The notes: generated from the sequence alone by a model not told the origin. Counted from the stretch's first letter, positions 1-7,190 are shown. The stretch: 10,349 nt of DNA from an uncultured Alphaproteobacteria bacterium (GCA_934538895.1 CAKTCH010000035.1:1-10349), one strand, 5' to 3'. Program-made: numbers and translations.

Positions 1-848
1 GACTTCAGATGACGCGCGGCAGCATATGTGGAAATCTCGGGGTCCATACGCAATGCATCAACAGCCTGCTTGTTGTTGCCGGCAAATCTTTCTATTTGCG
101 GGCCGCTCATCCCCTTGGTTTGCTGGTGGACGGCCTGCACCATTTCAGCCTGTTCGGTCTTGCCTTGTGCGCGCAGGCGTTCTGCGATCCTGTCGCCGTC
201 TTTGCTCATGACTTCCACCATGGTGGCGCGGCTGAACTGGAAGTCGCCCAGACAACCTGTCGGGCTCTTGAGCCTTGTGCCCCATGTGCTTTCGTAACCC
301 CAAACACCGATCATCAACTTGGATGAAATACCCGCACTTTTTGCGGCGTCATCCATGGACGACATGACACGAGTTTGACGCTCGTCCGGGTTTTGTGGGC
401 CGTTTTTGCTCAGCAGTTCGGCACCCTGACGCATCGCCTGTCTGGCGGCGCCACCGTCAAAGTTGCTATAGTCGTGATTGTCACGGAATTGCTTACGACC
501 TTCCGATGTGGCTGTTCGTGATTTTAGCTGACGGAACTGGCTATGATCCTCATCATCCTCTATACCGAACGCCTTGGAGATGAAGCCCATAAGGCCGCCG
601 TTCATCTTGTTATCAGGATTGATAAGCTGTACCAGCATGAGCATCAGGTTGACCAGGAATTTATTACCGACGCCTTGCTGCTCGTAATTTGCCGGATTTT
701 CCAGTTTTTCCGCGGCGCGACCAAAAGAACCGCGCGGGCGGACGTCGGTTTTAATCAGGCTGCCTGCCGCCATGGAATCGTAATCGTCCTGGCGCATTTT
801 TGCGGCGCTTGAAGTAGTTGTTTCAATTGTTGCAGGATTATCAGTCAC
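1..848 (-). CDS. Lytic-transglycosylase-like protein, 3' end cut by window edge
   Basis: The frame reads from a GTG at 848 to the window edge without a stop, giving 282 residues. A stop codon lies directly upstream of the GTG, and GAGGG stands 5 nt before it, so the start is well supported. Residues 1-60 are polar. Residues 63-95 contain a hydrophobic helix-like stretch (FLVNLMLMLVQLINP). Residues 165-215 look like a transglycosylase catalytic core: a candidate catalytic Glu at 186 in GYESTWG, followed by TGCLGDFQF at 197-205. Near the cut, ALRMDPEIS (265-273) resembles LRKDTEI in the C-terminal domain of the M23 protein at 4976-7174, so the two probably share a fold. No clear signal peptide is seen at the N-terminus, so export is unproven. 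Murein glycan cleavage is inferred from the motif pattern. The gene could also be a phage- or secretion-associated muramidase. Confidence 0.84.
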   Translation of the reverse strand, partial: MTDNPATIETTTSSAAKMRQDDYDSMAAGSLIKTDVRPRGSFGRAAEKLENPANYEQQGVGNKFLVNLMLMLVQLINPDNKMNGGLMGFISKAFGIEDDEDHSQFRQLKSRTATSEGRKQFRDNHDYSNFDGGAARQAMRQGAELLSKNGPQNPDERQTRVMSSMDDAAKSAGISSKLMIGVWGYESTWGTRLKSPTGCLGDFQFSRATMVEVMSKDGDRIAERLRAQGKTEQAEMVQAVHQQTKGMSGPQIERFAGNNKQAVDALRMDPEISTYAAARHLK

Positions 849-901
849 TTACACCCTCTGCAATCCGGAATTTTTACACATTCGTTCTTTTGATTACCCT
901 C

Positions 902-931
902 AGTGTACAGGAGTCGCCTCTTGTTTGTCAA
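902..931 (-). promoter_or_regulatory. Sigma70-type promoter for the transglycosylase-like gene
   Basis: On the - strand, a perfect TTGACA (931-926) is followed after 18 nt by TACACT (907-902). Transcription would start near 895, leaving a leader of about 47 nt before the GTG at 848. This separates the gene from the coiled-coil gene upstream, so the two need not be one operon. Confidence 0.62.
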
Positions 932-957
932 TAATTAAGGAGGGTATTTTATTTATA

Positions 958-981
958 TAAATCAGCTATTTGCCTGATTTA
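958..981 (-). terminator. Weak hairpin at the end of the coiled-coil gene
   Basis: TAAATCAG and CTGATTTA form an 8-bp inverted repeat with an 8-nt loop, overlapping the TAA stop at 981-979. The stem is AT-rich and is not followed by a clear U-run on the - strand, so termination activity is doubtful. Confidence 0.22.
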
Positions 982-2832
982 CAGGGTCGCCGCCATCAGC
1001 GGGTTTCTTACCTGTGGCGGTGCCATAGTGTAATCGGCATCCGGTTTTGGAGCCGGGGCCGGTGTTTCGGATTTGGACGCTATGCCGGAGGCGGCGCTGT
1101 TGAACGGGCTTGTGGGCTGCTTGTCCGCCCCCGCCGTAATCTGGCCGTCCATGTCGTCCATAGAGGCGGCTGCCGAGCCGTTGACGCGGGAGGTGTTCTC
1201 AGCCGCGACGGCGGGCGATTGCGCCGGCTTGTTGGCCTGATACTGTTCTTTCATCTCCTCCGGCATGGCATCCAGCATTTCCTGCTCGTTCCGGAATTCA
1301 CCTTTTTTGAGACGCTCTTCGAATTCCTTGTTCTTCTGGTATTTCGCTTCGATCTCTTTGAGATCGTTCTCGGCAAGATTACGCTCTTCCTGCGTCTTGC
1401 CCATGTCTTTCAAGAGTTCCTGTTTCTCGGCCAGAAGTTTTTTAAGGTCCTGATCCTTCGCATCGATCATGTTCTCCAGATTCTGGAGTTTGTCCATGGG
1501 GATGTTCATTCTCGCCGCTTCGCTCTCGAGTCTTTTACGGCTTTCTTCTTCCTTGTCCTGAGCATCCATCAGGTCAAGATCTCCGTAGCTTTTATCTTCG
1601 GCCTCTGCCAGTGCGGCCTCGTGCTCTTTTCTGAATGCCCCGTAATCAGGCAATACGTCCCCTGCTGTTACACCTTGTGCCTGCAAGGCTTTATCGATTT
1701 TTGTTTTTTGTTCGGTCGAAACTTCATGGCCGTACATATTTACGTAGGCTATGTTACCTTTGGCGTCTTTACTGGAGAAAATCGTGGTGTCCGAATCGAA
1801 AAGCGGCTTTGCCCCGCCATCGGCGAGTTTTTGCGAAACGCCATCTTCTCCCACGCTGTATTTTACAGACTTGCCTTCTTCCATGACGGTCATGATGACG
1901 TTGTCGCCTTCAATATGCAGGGCGGCATCCTGCATCTGTTCCGCTGTCTGATGGGTTTTTACGTTGCTGTCGTGTATGCGTTCAACGTTTTCCTCATCCG
2001 CTGTGTGCTCATCGCGGGTTTCTTTCAGGCTTACCAGGTCTTTCCGTTCTTCGGTGACTGTCGTTTCCTTTGTTTCGATTTTGTGCAGGTCTTGTTTTTG
2101 CTGGCCGTAGCGGGTGTCAAGATCGGCTATGCGCGCTCTCAGGGCGTCCATCGCCCGTTCCTGCCCGCGCATCGTATGATTGACGGTGTTCAAGGCTGTC
2201 GCATATTCAAGGGACTGCATGAATGCCTGGCGTTGTTGTTCCGCCATATGCCTCAGAAGGAAGTCATCCTTCTTCCGGGTATCGTTCGGGCCGTCGGCTT
2301 CCAGGCTCCGTTCTTCGAGCTCGCGGCGGCGGCGCAGTTCAATGCTGGAGGCTTTGATTTTGAATTCATCACCCTGCCTGTAACTATCGGGGCCGTCGGG
2401 GTCATTAAGCGCTGCTTCATCGCGATGCAGGGTGGATAATACGCCTGCGGCGACGATGGGTGTATATTTCGGCGGAACGAGGGTCAGAGGCGCTTTCGTG
2501 AACGGGGCCGCTGACACGGGCTGTACGGGGTCGGTTTTTACGGAGATGTCCTGTGCCGTTTGCCGATCGTTCCGGGCCGCGTCCTGTTGCGGCGCCGTGC
2601 TCCGGGGTTGGGGCGGCTCTTGAGTTTTTTGCGGTACCCCGAGCTCCGGCAGTTCCCGTTTCAGCGTTGCCGGGTCAAAAGAGGTTTTAGAGACGGTTGT
2701 GAGATTGCCTTTGGCCCAGTTTTCAGCAGACTTTTCAGCAGACAAGGGGGCCACTTTCGGCATGGCACCGTTAAGGGGCTGCGCTGGGAGGGCGGCTCTG
2801 TGATAGCCAGTTTCTTCTTTTATTTCAAACAC
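979..2832 (-). CDS. Proline-rich coiled-coil protein of unknown function
   Basis: The protein has 617 residues from the GTG at 2832, which has GGAGAG 10 nt upstream. The frame stays open to a TTG at 2886 (635 residues), but no ribosome site precedes that codon. Using GTG numbering, residues 1-160 are low-complexity and rich in Pro, Ala and Gln. Residues about 165-290 are charged and heptad-like, probably a coiled coil. Residues about 304-397 are less charged and rich in Gly, Val and Tyr, and could fold as a small beta domain. Residues about 400-535 form a second long Glu/Lys-rich coiled coil. The tail (535-617) is Ala/Pro/Ser-rich. No signal peptide, membrane segment or catalytic motif is visible. 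The layout suggests an elongated structural, scaffold or tether protein. I do not recognise a family. It precedes the transglycosylase-like gene on the same strand, with a 130-nt gap containing a promoter. Confidence 0.8.
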   Translation of the reverse strand: MFEIKEETGYHRAALPAQPLNGAMPKVAPLSAEKSAENWAKGNLTTVSKTSFDPATLKRELPELGVPQKTQEPPQPRSTAPQQDAARNDRQTAQDISVKTDPVQPVSAAPFTKAPLTLVPPKYTPIVAAGVLSTLHRDEAALNDPDGPDSYRQGDEFKIKASSIELRRRRELEERSLEADGPNDTRKKDDFLLRHMAEQQRQAFMQSLEYATALNTVNHTMRGQERAMDALRARIADLDTRYGQQKQDLHKIETKETTVTEERKDLVSLKETRDEHTADEENVERIHDSNVKTHQTAEQMQDAALHIEGDNVIMTVMEEGKSVKYSVGEDGVSQKLADGGAKPLFDSDTTIFSSKDAKGNIAYVNMYGHEVSTEQKTKIDKALQAQGVTAGDVLPDYGAFRKEHEAALAEAEDKSYGDLDLMDAQDKEEESRKRLESEAARMNIPMDKLQNLENMIDAKDQDLKKLLAEKQELLKDMGKTQEERNLAENDLKEIEAKYQKNKEFEERLKKGEFRNEQEMLDAMPEEMKEQYQANKPAQSPAVAAENTSRVNGSAAASMDDMDGQITAGADKQPTSPFNSAASGIASKSETPAPAPKPDADYTMAPPQVRNPLMAATL

Positions 2833-2911
2833 TAATAAAAAACTCTCCAGTGTTTTATCAGGGGCGTACCCCTGCTTGGCTACCAAAAAACATATCAGGT
2901 TATGGTAACAT

Positions 2912-2940
2912 ATTATATTATTTTATATATATTTTACCAG
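2912..2940 (-). promoter_or_regulatory. Candidate promoter for the coiled-coil gene
   Basis: The - strand carries an exact TATAAT at 2917-2912, with CTGGTA (2940-2935) 17 nt upstream as a poor -35. A second reading uses TTGTCT (2944-2939) with TAATAT 18 nt downstream. The whole stretch 2905-2940 is almost pure A+T, so -10 matches are expected by chance, and the exact box is uncertain. Confidence 0.33.
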
Positions 2941-2945
2941 ACAAT

Positions 2946-2984
2946 AATGAATTGAGTCCATCCGTAAATGAATCGGGTCAATTC
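2946..2984. repeat. Direct and inverted repeats upstream of sucC
   Basis: AATGAATTGAGTC (2946-2958) recurs as AATGAATCGGGTC (2967-2979). This is 11 of 13 matching bases at a 21-bp offset, about two helical turns. The same stretch also holds an inverted pair, GAATTGA (2949-2955) and TCAATTC (2978-2984). It lies 15 bp upstream of the predicted sucC -35 box, where an activator could bind. A regulator site is inference only. Confidence 0.35.
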
Positions 2985-2998
2985 GGGCTGCAACAGGG

Positions 2999-3027
2999 TT
3001 GAAGGGGGGCTTAAGACGCGGTATTTA
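2999..3027 (+). promoter_or_regulatory. Candidate sucC promoter
   Basis: TTGAAG (2999-3004) and TATTTA (3022-3027) are separated by exactly 17 nt. A start near 3034 would give a leader of about 30 nt before the sucC ATG. AGGA at 3053-3056, 8 nt before the ATG, is the ribosome site. Confidence 0.5.
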
Positions 3028-3064
3028 AAGTCGTTATCACTTCTCACGATACAGGATCGATTTC

Positions 3065-4267
3065 ATGAATATTCACGAGTACCAGGCCAAGAAACTCCTT
3101 AAGAAATACGGCGTCGCCGTTCCCGATGGCATTCCCGCCATGACCGTGGACGAAGCGGTGAAAGCGGCGGGACAACTGCCGGGCCCTTTGTATGTCGTGA
3201 AGGCGCAAATCCATGCCGGGGGGCGCGGCGCCGGTAAATTCACCAATAACCCGGCAGGCAAGGGCGGCGTGCGCCTGTGCAAGAATGCCGATGAGGTAAA
3301 GGCCGCCGCCACGGCGATGCTGGGCCAGGTTCTGGTGACCAAGCAGACCGGCCCGGAAGGCAAGGAAGTGCAGCGCCTGTATGTTACGGACGGCGTCGAT
3401 ATCAAGAAAGAATATTATTGCTCCGTGGTGCTGGACCGCGCGACGTCACGCGTGACCTTCATGGTTTCGACGGAAGGCGGCATGGATATCGAGGAAGTGG
3501 CTGAAAAGCATCCGGAGAAAATCTTCAAGGCCGCGATCGACCCGGTGGCGGGCTTCCAGCCTTACCATGCGCGCGAACTGGCTTTCGCGCTCGGTTTCGA
3601 AGGGGCGACCAGTAAATCGGCGGTCAGGTTCTTTACGGCGCTTTACAAGGCGTTTGTCGAACTGGATGCGTCGATCGTCGAGATCAATCCGCTGATCGTG
3701 ACGGATAAGGACGAAGTGATGGCGCTGGACGCGAAGATGAACTTCGACGACAACGCGCTGTTCCGCCAGCCGGACGTGGCCGCGATGCGCGACGAATCCG
3801 AAGAGGACGAGAAGGAAACCATCGCCAAGAATTACGATCTGTCCTATGTGGCGCTTGATGGCAATATCGGCTGCATGGTGAACGGCGCGGGGTTGGCGAT
3901 GGCGACGATGGATATCATCAAGCTGTATGGCGGTGAACCCGCGAACTTCCTCGATGTCGGCGGCGGTGCCAATAAGGAGAAAGTGACGGCGGCATTCAAG
4001 ATCATCCTGTCCGACCCGAAAGTGAAGGGCGTACTGGTGAATATCTTCGGCGGCATCATGAAATGCGACATTATCGCCGAGGGCATTATCGCCGCCGCCA
4101 GGGAAGTTTCGCTGGCGGTGCCGCTGGTGGTCCGTCTGGAGGGCACGAACGTTGAAAAGGGCAAGGAAATCCTTTCAAAATCAGGCCTGGCGATTATTCC
4201 CGCCGATAATCTGGCCGATGCGGCCAAGAAGGTCGTGGAAGCGACGAAACAGGCTCTCGCCGCTTAG
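3065..4267 (+). CDS. sucC: Succinyl-CoA synthetase (ADP-forming) subunit beta
   Basis: This is the beta subunit of succinyl-CoA ligase, which with SucD interconverts succinyl-CoA and succinate with nucleotide phosphorylation in the TCA cycle (cytosolic heterotetramer in proteobacteria). The 400-residue length is normal. The N-terminus MNIHEYQAKKLLKKYGV is typical of the family. An ATP-grasp fold spans about residues 1-240: AGGRGAGKF at 51-59 is the nucleotide-loop region, and EINPL (206-210) and LDAKMN (221-226) carry the expected metal/nucleotide-binding residues E206, N208 and D222. The C-terminal ligase-CoA domain contains FLDVGGGANKEKV (295-307) and NIFGGIMKCDIIA (326-338). AGGA lies 8 nt before the ATG. 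In most alphaproteobacteria sucD follows immediately, but here it starts about 3.1 kb downstream. Codon use is GC-rich at third positions, unlike the more AT-rich genes to the left. Confidence 0.98.
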   Translation: MNIHEYQAKKLLKKYGVAVPDGIPAMTVDEAVKAAGQLPGPLYVVKAQIHAGGRGAGKFTNNPAGKGGVRLCKNADEVKAAATAMLGQVLVTKQTGPEGKEVQRLYVTDGVDIKKEYYCSVVLDRATSRVTFMVSTEGGMDIEEVAEKHPEKIFKAAIDPVAGFQPYHARELAFALGFEGATSKSAVRFFTALYKAFVELDASIVEINPLIVTDKDEVMALDAKMNFDDNALFRQPDVAAMRDESEEDEKETIAKNYDLSYVALDGNIGCMVNGAGLAMATMDIIKLYGGEPANFLDVGGGANKEKVTAAFKIILSDPKVKGVLVNIFGGIMKCDIIAEGIIAAAREVSLAVPLVVRLEGTNVEKGKEILSKSGLAIIPADNLADAAKKVVEATKQALAA

Positions 4268-4289
4268 TTAATTGCGATAATGTATAAAT

Positions 4290-4325
4290 TTGATCTTCGG
4301 GCCTGTCTGCGCTAAGGTGGGCCCG
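4290..4325 (+). promoter_or_regulatory. Weak promoter-like boxes and hairpin after sucC
   Basis: TTGATC (4290-4295) and TAAGGT (4313-4318) are 17 nt apart but match the consensus only partly. An inverted pair, CGGGCC (4298-4303) and GGCCCG (4320-4325), overlaps them with a 16-nt loop and no T-run. This could be an attenuating hairpin after sucC or a promoter for the 160-residue gene. Neither is strong. Confidence 0.2.
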
Positions 4326-4381
4326 TTGATTGCGAAGAATGAAGAACGAGATGCCCGGAACAGGGGTTTGAAAGACAGATT

Positions 4382-4864
4382 ATGAACGCCACCGCCAGAA
4401 GCATATCGCCGGGTTTCGATCCCGAGATTCGCGCGCGTGAGGATAACGCGCGCAAGCTTGCGCAGGTGTATGCCGCCTGCAGGCAGGGCCGCGACATCAC
4501 GTTTGCGGGCGGCCAGCAGCATATGCGCTTTTCATGGAAGATGGCTTCGGCGCCGCTCGGCGACCTGATCGAGTCGCTTTACGATTATTTCGGGACGGCT
4601 GCCGCTGTGGATGTCGTGAGTGGCGGCACTCATCCCTTTGATAAGAAATCCGTGCAACTGACCGTCGATATCGCGCCCGTCGCCGCCTTGATGAATAGCG
4701 AAGGCCGTGGCAGCGGTCTGGCTTTGCTGGGTGAGTATCTGGCGGCACCGCCCTTTCAGGAAATCTGCAAGTCCCATGATGTCAGTGACGTGTTCACGCC
4801 GGGGAGCGGTCTTTTCGTGGAACGGTGCAAGGTGTCGCACCATAACCAGCATCGGCCTTTATAG
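4382..4864 (+). CDS. Unrecognised 160-residue protein downstream of sucC
   Basis: I do not recognise a family. The protein starts at the ATG at 4382, and the ribosome site is poor (only a loose GAAAGA about 6 nt upstream). Residues 12-36 form a charged, probably helical segment (PEIRAREDNARKLAQVYAAC). Residues 37-105 alternate short hydrophobic strands, with GG at 43-44 and SGGTHPFDKKS at 80-90. Residues 106-150 contain a Gly-rich loop (GRGSG, 108-112) and end in a hydrophobic strand, then a basic His-rich tail (SHHNQHRPL). Three cysteines occur (33, 129, 149). No signal peptide or membrane segment is seen, so it is probably a small cytosolic alpha/beta protein. It lies 114 nt after sucC on the same strand and may be read through from it. 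GC-rich third positions resembling those of sucC support its being a real gene. Confidence 0.68.
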   Translation: MNATARSISPGFDPEIRAREDNARKLAQVYAACRQGRDITFAGGQQHMRFSWKMASAPLGDLIESLYDYFGTAAAVDVVSGGTHPFDKKSVQLTVDIAPVAALMNSEGRGSGLALLGEYLAAPPFQEICKSHDVSDVFTPGSGLFVERCKVSHHNQHRPL

Positions 4865-4880
4865 TATAGGCGTGGCTTTC

Positions 4881-4894
4881 CCTCGCAATGACGC
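4881..4894. other. Possible remnant of a dispersed intergenic repeat
   Basis: CCTCGCAATGACGC, read on the other strand as GCGTCATTGCGAGG, resembles the opening of dispersed palindromic repeats known in Rickettsia and some other alphaproteobacteria. It lies in the convergent gap 4865-4975. Only one copy is in the window, and no partner arm was found, so the repeat identity is unproven. Confidence 0.18.
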
Positions 4895-4975
4895 ATGAAT
4901 TTGGCGCCTTCGCGGTTTTAGCAAGGCCGTCTTTATGTTTTCATACGAGGAAGAGGTCGGCAACTGAGGAACGCT

Positions 4976-7174
4976 CTAGCGTGGTTGCATCATCACATAT
5001 TCGTTCGGGTTACGCTTTGCGTCGGTAATCAGCGCCGGTTCCGTTCCCATTTTGGCGCGTTTTGCATTATAGACTTCTTCGATAGAGTAGGGCTTGCTTG
5101 TGTTACCGCCCTTGAAAAGCACGCTTCTGTTCGTCACACCTGACAAATTATTGCTGCTGGCGAATTTGTAGGCCGGCAGTTTGCGTTTTCGTGGGTCGTC
5201 GTAGGCACGAATGATGTTTTCCGCGGCGCCGGGGCCGAAGAAATGCACAAACGAGGCATCCGTGAAGGTCGGCATCCGCCCGAGTTTCGCTTCCAGGTAA
5301 TCGATATTGTCGCGCATATAAGCGGTGCAAAGTGGGATAGCGATTTCCGTGTCCTTGCGCAGATCGAGGATTTTCGATGTTTGTGCATCAGCGGTATAAT
5401 AAGTTTTTTTATTCGCGCCGACATAGCTGCGGATATTATCGGCGTATCTCTCCAGCCCCAGATGCGGGCCATGTTTCTTCATGGTCTGCAGGAAGGTCTG
5501 CTCGGTGAACTGGCAAAGCCCCAACGCACCCGTATCGGAGCGCGCGGCTGCATTCAGCACGCCACCCACAGTGGCTTCTTTGATGAACAGCCTGTATACC
5601 AGGTCGGGATGGATGCCGTTGCTGTTTGTTGCGACTTTGATGATCTTTTTGATTTTGTCGTCGCCGGGGCGGTGGAATACCGTTTTCAGTGTGTGCGGCT
5701 CGGGGGTGCTGCGGGCTATCGCCGTACCATCATCCGACAGGTAGTTTTGCATCCGGGCGACGGTGCGGCTGAATTCTTCCCAGCTATGTTCGCCGATGAC
5801 CTGTTCGGAAAAGGCCGTGATGGTGCGCGGATTGACAGGTTCGCCGTTCTTGCGGATTTCAAAATGCAGGTGCGGCCCGGTCGTCCGGCCTGTGCTGCCG
5901 GCATAACCGATCAGTTCGCCTTTTTTCACGCGTGCGCCCGGCTTGATATCGGCGTAGCTGCCGAGGTGGGCATAAAGCGATTGCGTGTTGCCGTTATGTT
6001 TTATGATGATGGTCTGACCGTAGCCGCGCATATTTTTTTTCAACTCGACGATGCCGTCGCTGACGGCATAGACGGAGGTACCTTTCGCCACGGGGAAATC
6101 AATACCGTTATGGTGTTTTTTTACTTTGAAAATCGGATGTTTGTAGGTATTGAAAACCCGGGTCAGTTGCGGGCTGTCGATCTCGAATTTCCGCACGGGC
6201 GATATCATGCCGCTTTTATCGATGCGATTTCCTTCTTTACTATAGTAACCGAAATTGCCGTAGCGGTCCTCGAAGCCGTAAGCTTCTTTTACCGTGCCAC
6301 GCGCATGGACGCGTGCATACAGTACATCGAGGCCTTGCGAATAAACCAGTTCGATCCTGTCGTCCGCGCGGGTTTCGTAACCGTCGGGCGTGGCATGATT
6401 GAAGATGTGCAGCGCGCCCTCGACGACGTCGCGCGGCAGTTTGCTCTTACGCATCAGCAGGGCGATATCCTGATCGGTGGCGTTGCCTGCGGCGGGCAGG
6501 TTTTCAAGCACCGATAATTTTGATTTTTCCGTCAGGCGTGGTTTTTCTTGAGGGATGGGGATTGCTCCCGCTGTAGCGGGGGTGGCCCTCACCATATATT
6601 CCACCGGATTTTTCACGGCGGGCGCCGTATCCTCGTGACTGTCATGGCCTGCGTAGCGGGTGAAAAGCGCTGTGAGTGCCAGCGCGGTCAGGGTCGCGGC
6701 GCTGCCGGCCAGCAGATTCTTCCTGCCGATCTGCGGCAGACGGATGCGCGGCAGGCGATCGAGCACGATGCTGCGATCAAGGCGCGGCCATACCGGCATT
6801 CTGATTTGCGGTACCTTGATCTGCGGCAGCTTTACGCGCGGCAGTTTTATCCGCGGCACATAGTCAAGCACTATGCCGGGGTTAAGACGCGGCCATGCCG
6901 GCATCTTGATCTTCGGCATTTTCAGCGGCGACCAGGAAGGCGATTCATGCGCTTTTTCCGGTTTGACCTGCCGAGGGGGCGGTTGCGGCGTGGCCGATGT
7001 TCGGGTTTGCCGTTTCTGCGCGGGCTGCGGGAGCTTCTCCCAGTTAGAAAACAGCGGTAAATGTGTTTTTGCGGTTTGATCTTGCGGCTTTTGCGGGGCG
7101 TGCGCGCGCTTCTCCCGGCCGGGAATCGACTGGGGACGTAGCTTCGCAGGCTTATCTTTTTGCGGATTCGCCAT
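4976..7174 (-). CDS. Membrane-anchored M23 peptidase with C-terminal transglycosylase-like domain
   Basis: The protein has 732 residues from the ATG at 7174, with GGTGAG just upstream. Residues 1-150 are basic, Pro-rich and predicted cytoplasmic, and include a duplicated 25-residue unit and proline-spaced pentapeptides (87-147). One membrane segment follows (about 153-171), with no cleavage site evident, so the rest should be periplasmic. Residues 210-330 resemble the linker/beta domain found before many M23 domains. The M23 (LytM) domain at about 335-455 is intact: H355 and D359 in HNGIDF, H403 in YAHLG, and H435/H437 in HLHFEI, so zinc-dependent peptide cleavage in murein is likely. Residues about 505-660 look like a transglycosylase: candidate catalytic E533, then TGALGLCQF (548-556) and HFFGPGA (644-650). 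Both peptide and glycan cleavage may reside in one chain. The gene runs against sucC and sucD and sits between them. Confidence 0.93.
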   Translation of the reverse strand: MANPQKDKPAKLRPQSIPGREKRAHAPQKPQDQTAKTHLPLFSNWEKLPQPAQKRQTRTSATPQPPPRQVKPEKAHESPSWSPLKMPKIKMPAWPRLNPGIVLDYVPRIKLPRVKLPQIKVPQIRMPVWPRLDRSIVLDRLPRIRLPQIGRKNLLAGSAATLTALALTALFTRYAGHDSHEDTAPAVKNPVEYMVRATPATAGAIPIPQEKPRLTEKSKLSVLENLPAAGNATDQDIALLMRKSKLPRDVVEGALHIFNHATPDGYETRADDRIELVYSQGLDVLYARVHARGTVKEAYGFEDRYGNFGYYSKEGNRIDKSGMISPVRKFEIDSPQLTRVFNTYKHPIFKVKKHHNGIDFPVAKGTSVYAVSDGIVELKKNMRGYGQTIIIKHNGNTQSLYAHLGSYADIKPGARVKKGELIGYAGSTGRTTGPHLHFEIRKNGEPVNPRTITAFSEQVIGEHSWEEFSRTVARMQNYLSDDGTAIARSTPEPHTLKTVFHRPGDDKIKKIIKVATNSNGIHPDLVYRLFIKEATVGGVLNAAARSDTGALGLCQFTEQTFLQTMKKHGPHLGLERYADNIRSYVGANKKTYYTADAQTSKILDLRKDTEIAIPLCTAYMRDNIDYLEAKLGRMPTFTDASFVHFFGPGAAENIIRAYDDPRKRKLPAYKFASSNNLSGVTNRSVLFKGGNTSKPYSIEEVYNAKRAKMGTEPALITDAKRNPNEYVMMQPR
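6734..6913 (-). repeat. In-frame duplicated 75-bp coding repeat with pentapeptide array
   Basis: Within the M23 gene, residues 88-112 and 123-147 are two copies of one 25-residue unit (16 identical positions by eye), encoded by 6839-6913 and 6734-6808. Both contain WPRL, IVLD and PRI(K/R)LP. Between and across them run four tandem pentapeptides, PRIKL, PRVKL, PQIKV and PQIRM (107-126). Similar single units lie at P87 and P142. Confidence 0.8.
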
Positions 7175-7190
7175 TACTCACCGTTTTTAC

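Noticed and set aside
970..2439. A 489-codon open frame on the + strand
   Set aside because: It is antisense to the coiled-coil gene and rich in Phe, Leu and Cys, as expected from reading Glu/Lys-rich codons backwards. It has no ribosome site or recognisable motif.
2833..2886. N-terminal extension of the coiled-coil protein to a TTG start
   Set aside because: No ribosome site precedes the TTG, while the GTG at 2832 has GGAGAG at a usable distance.
4960..4988. Hairpin (GCAAC/GTTGC and ACGC/GCGT arms) as a bidirectional terminator for the convergent genes
   Set aside because: The arms are short, unevenly spaced and not followed by a T-run on either strand.
5243..6517. A 424-codon open frame on the + strand
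   Set aside because: It lies entirely opposite the M23/transglycosylase gene, whose intact catalytic motifs show which strand is coding.
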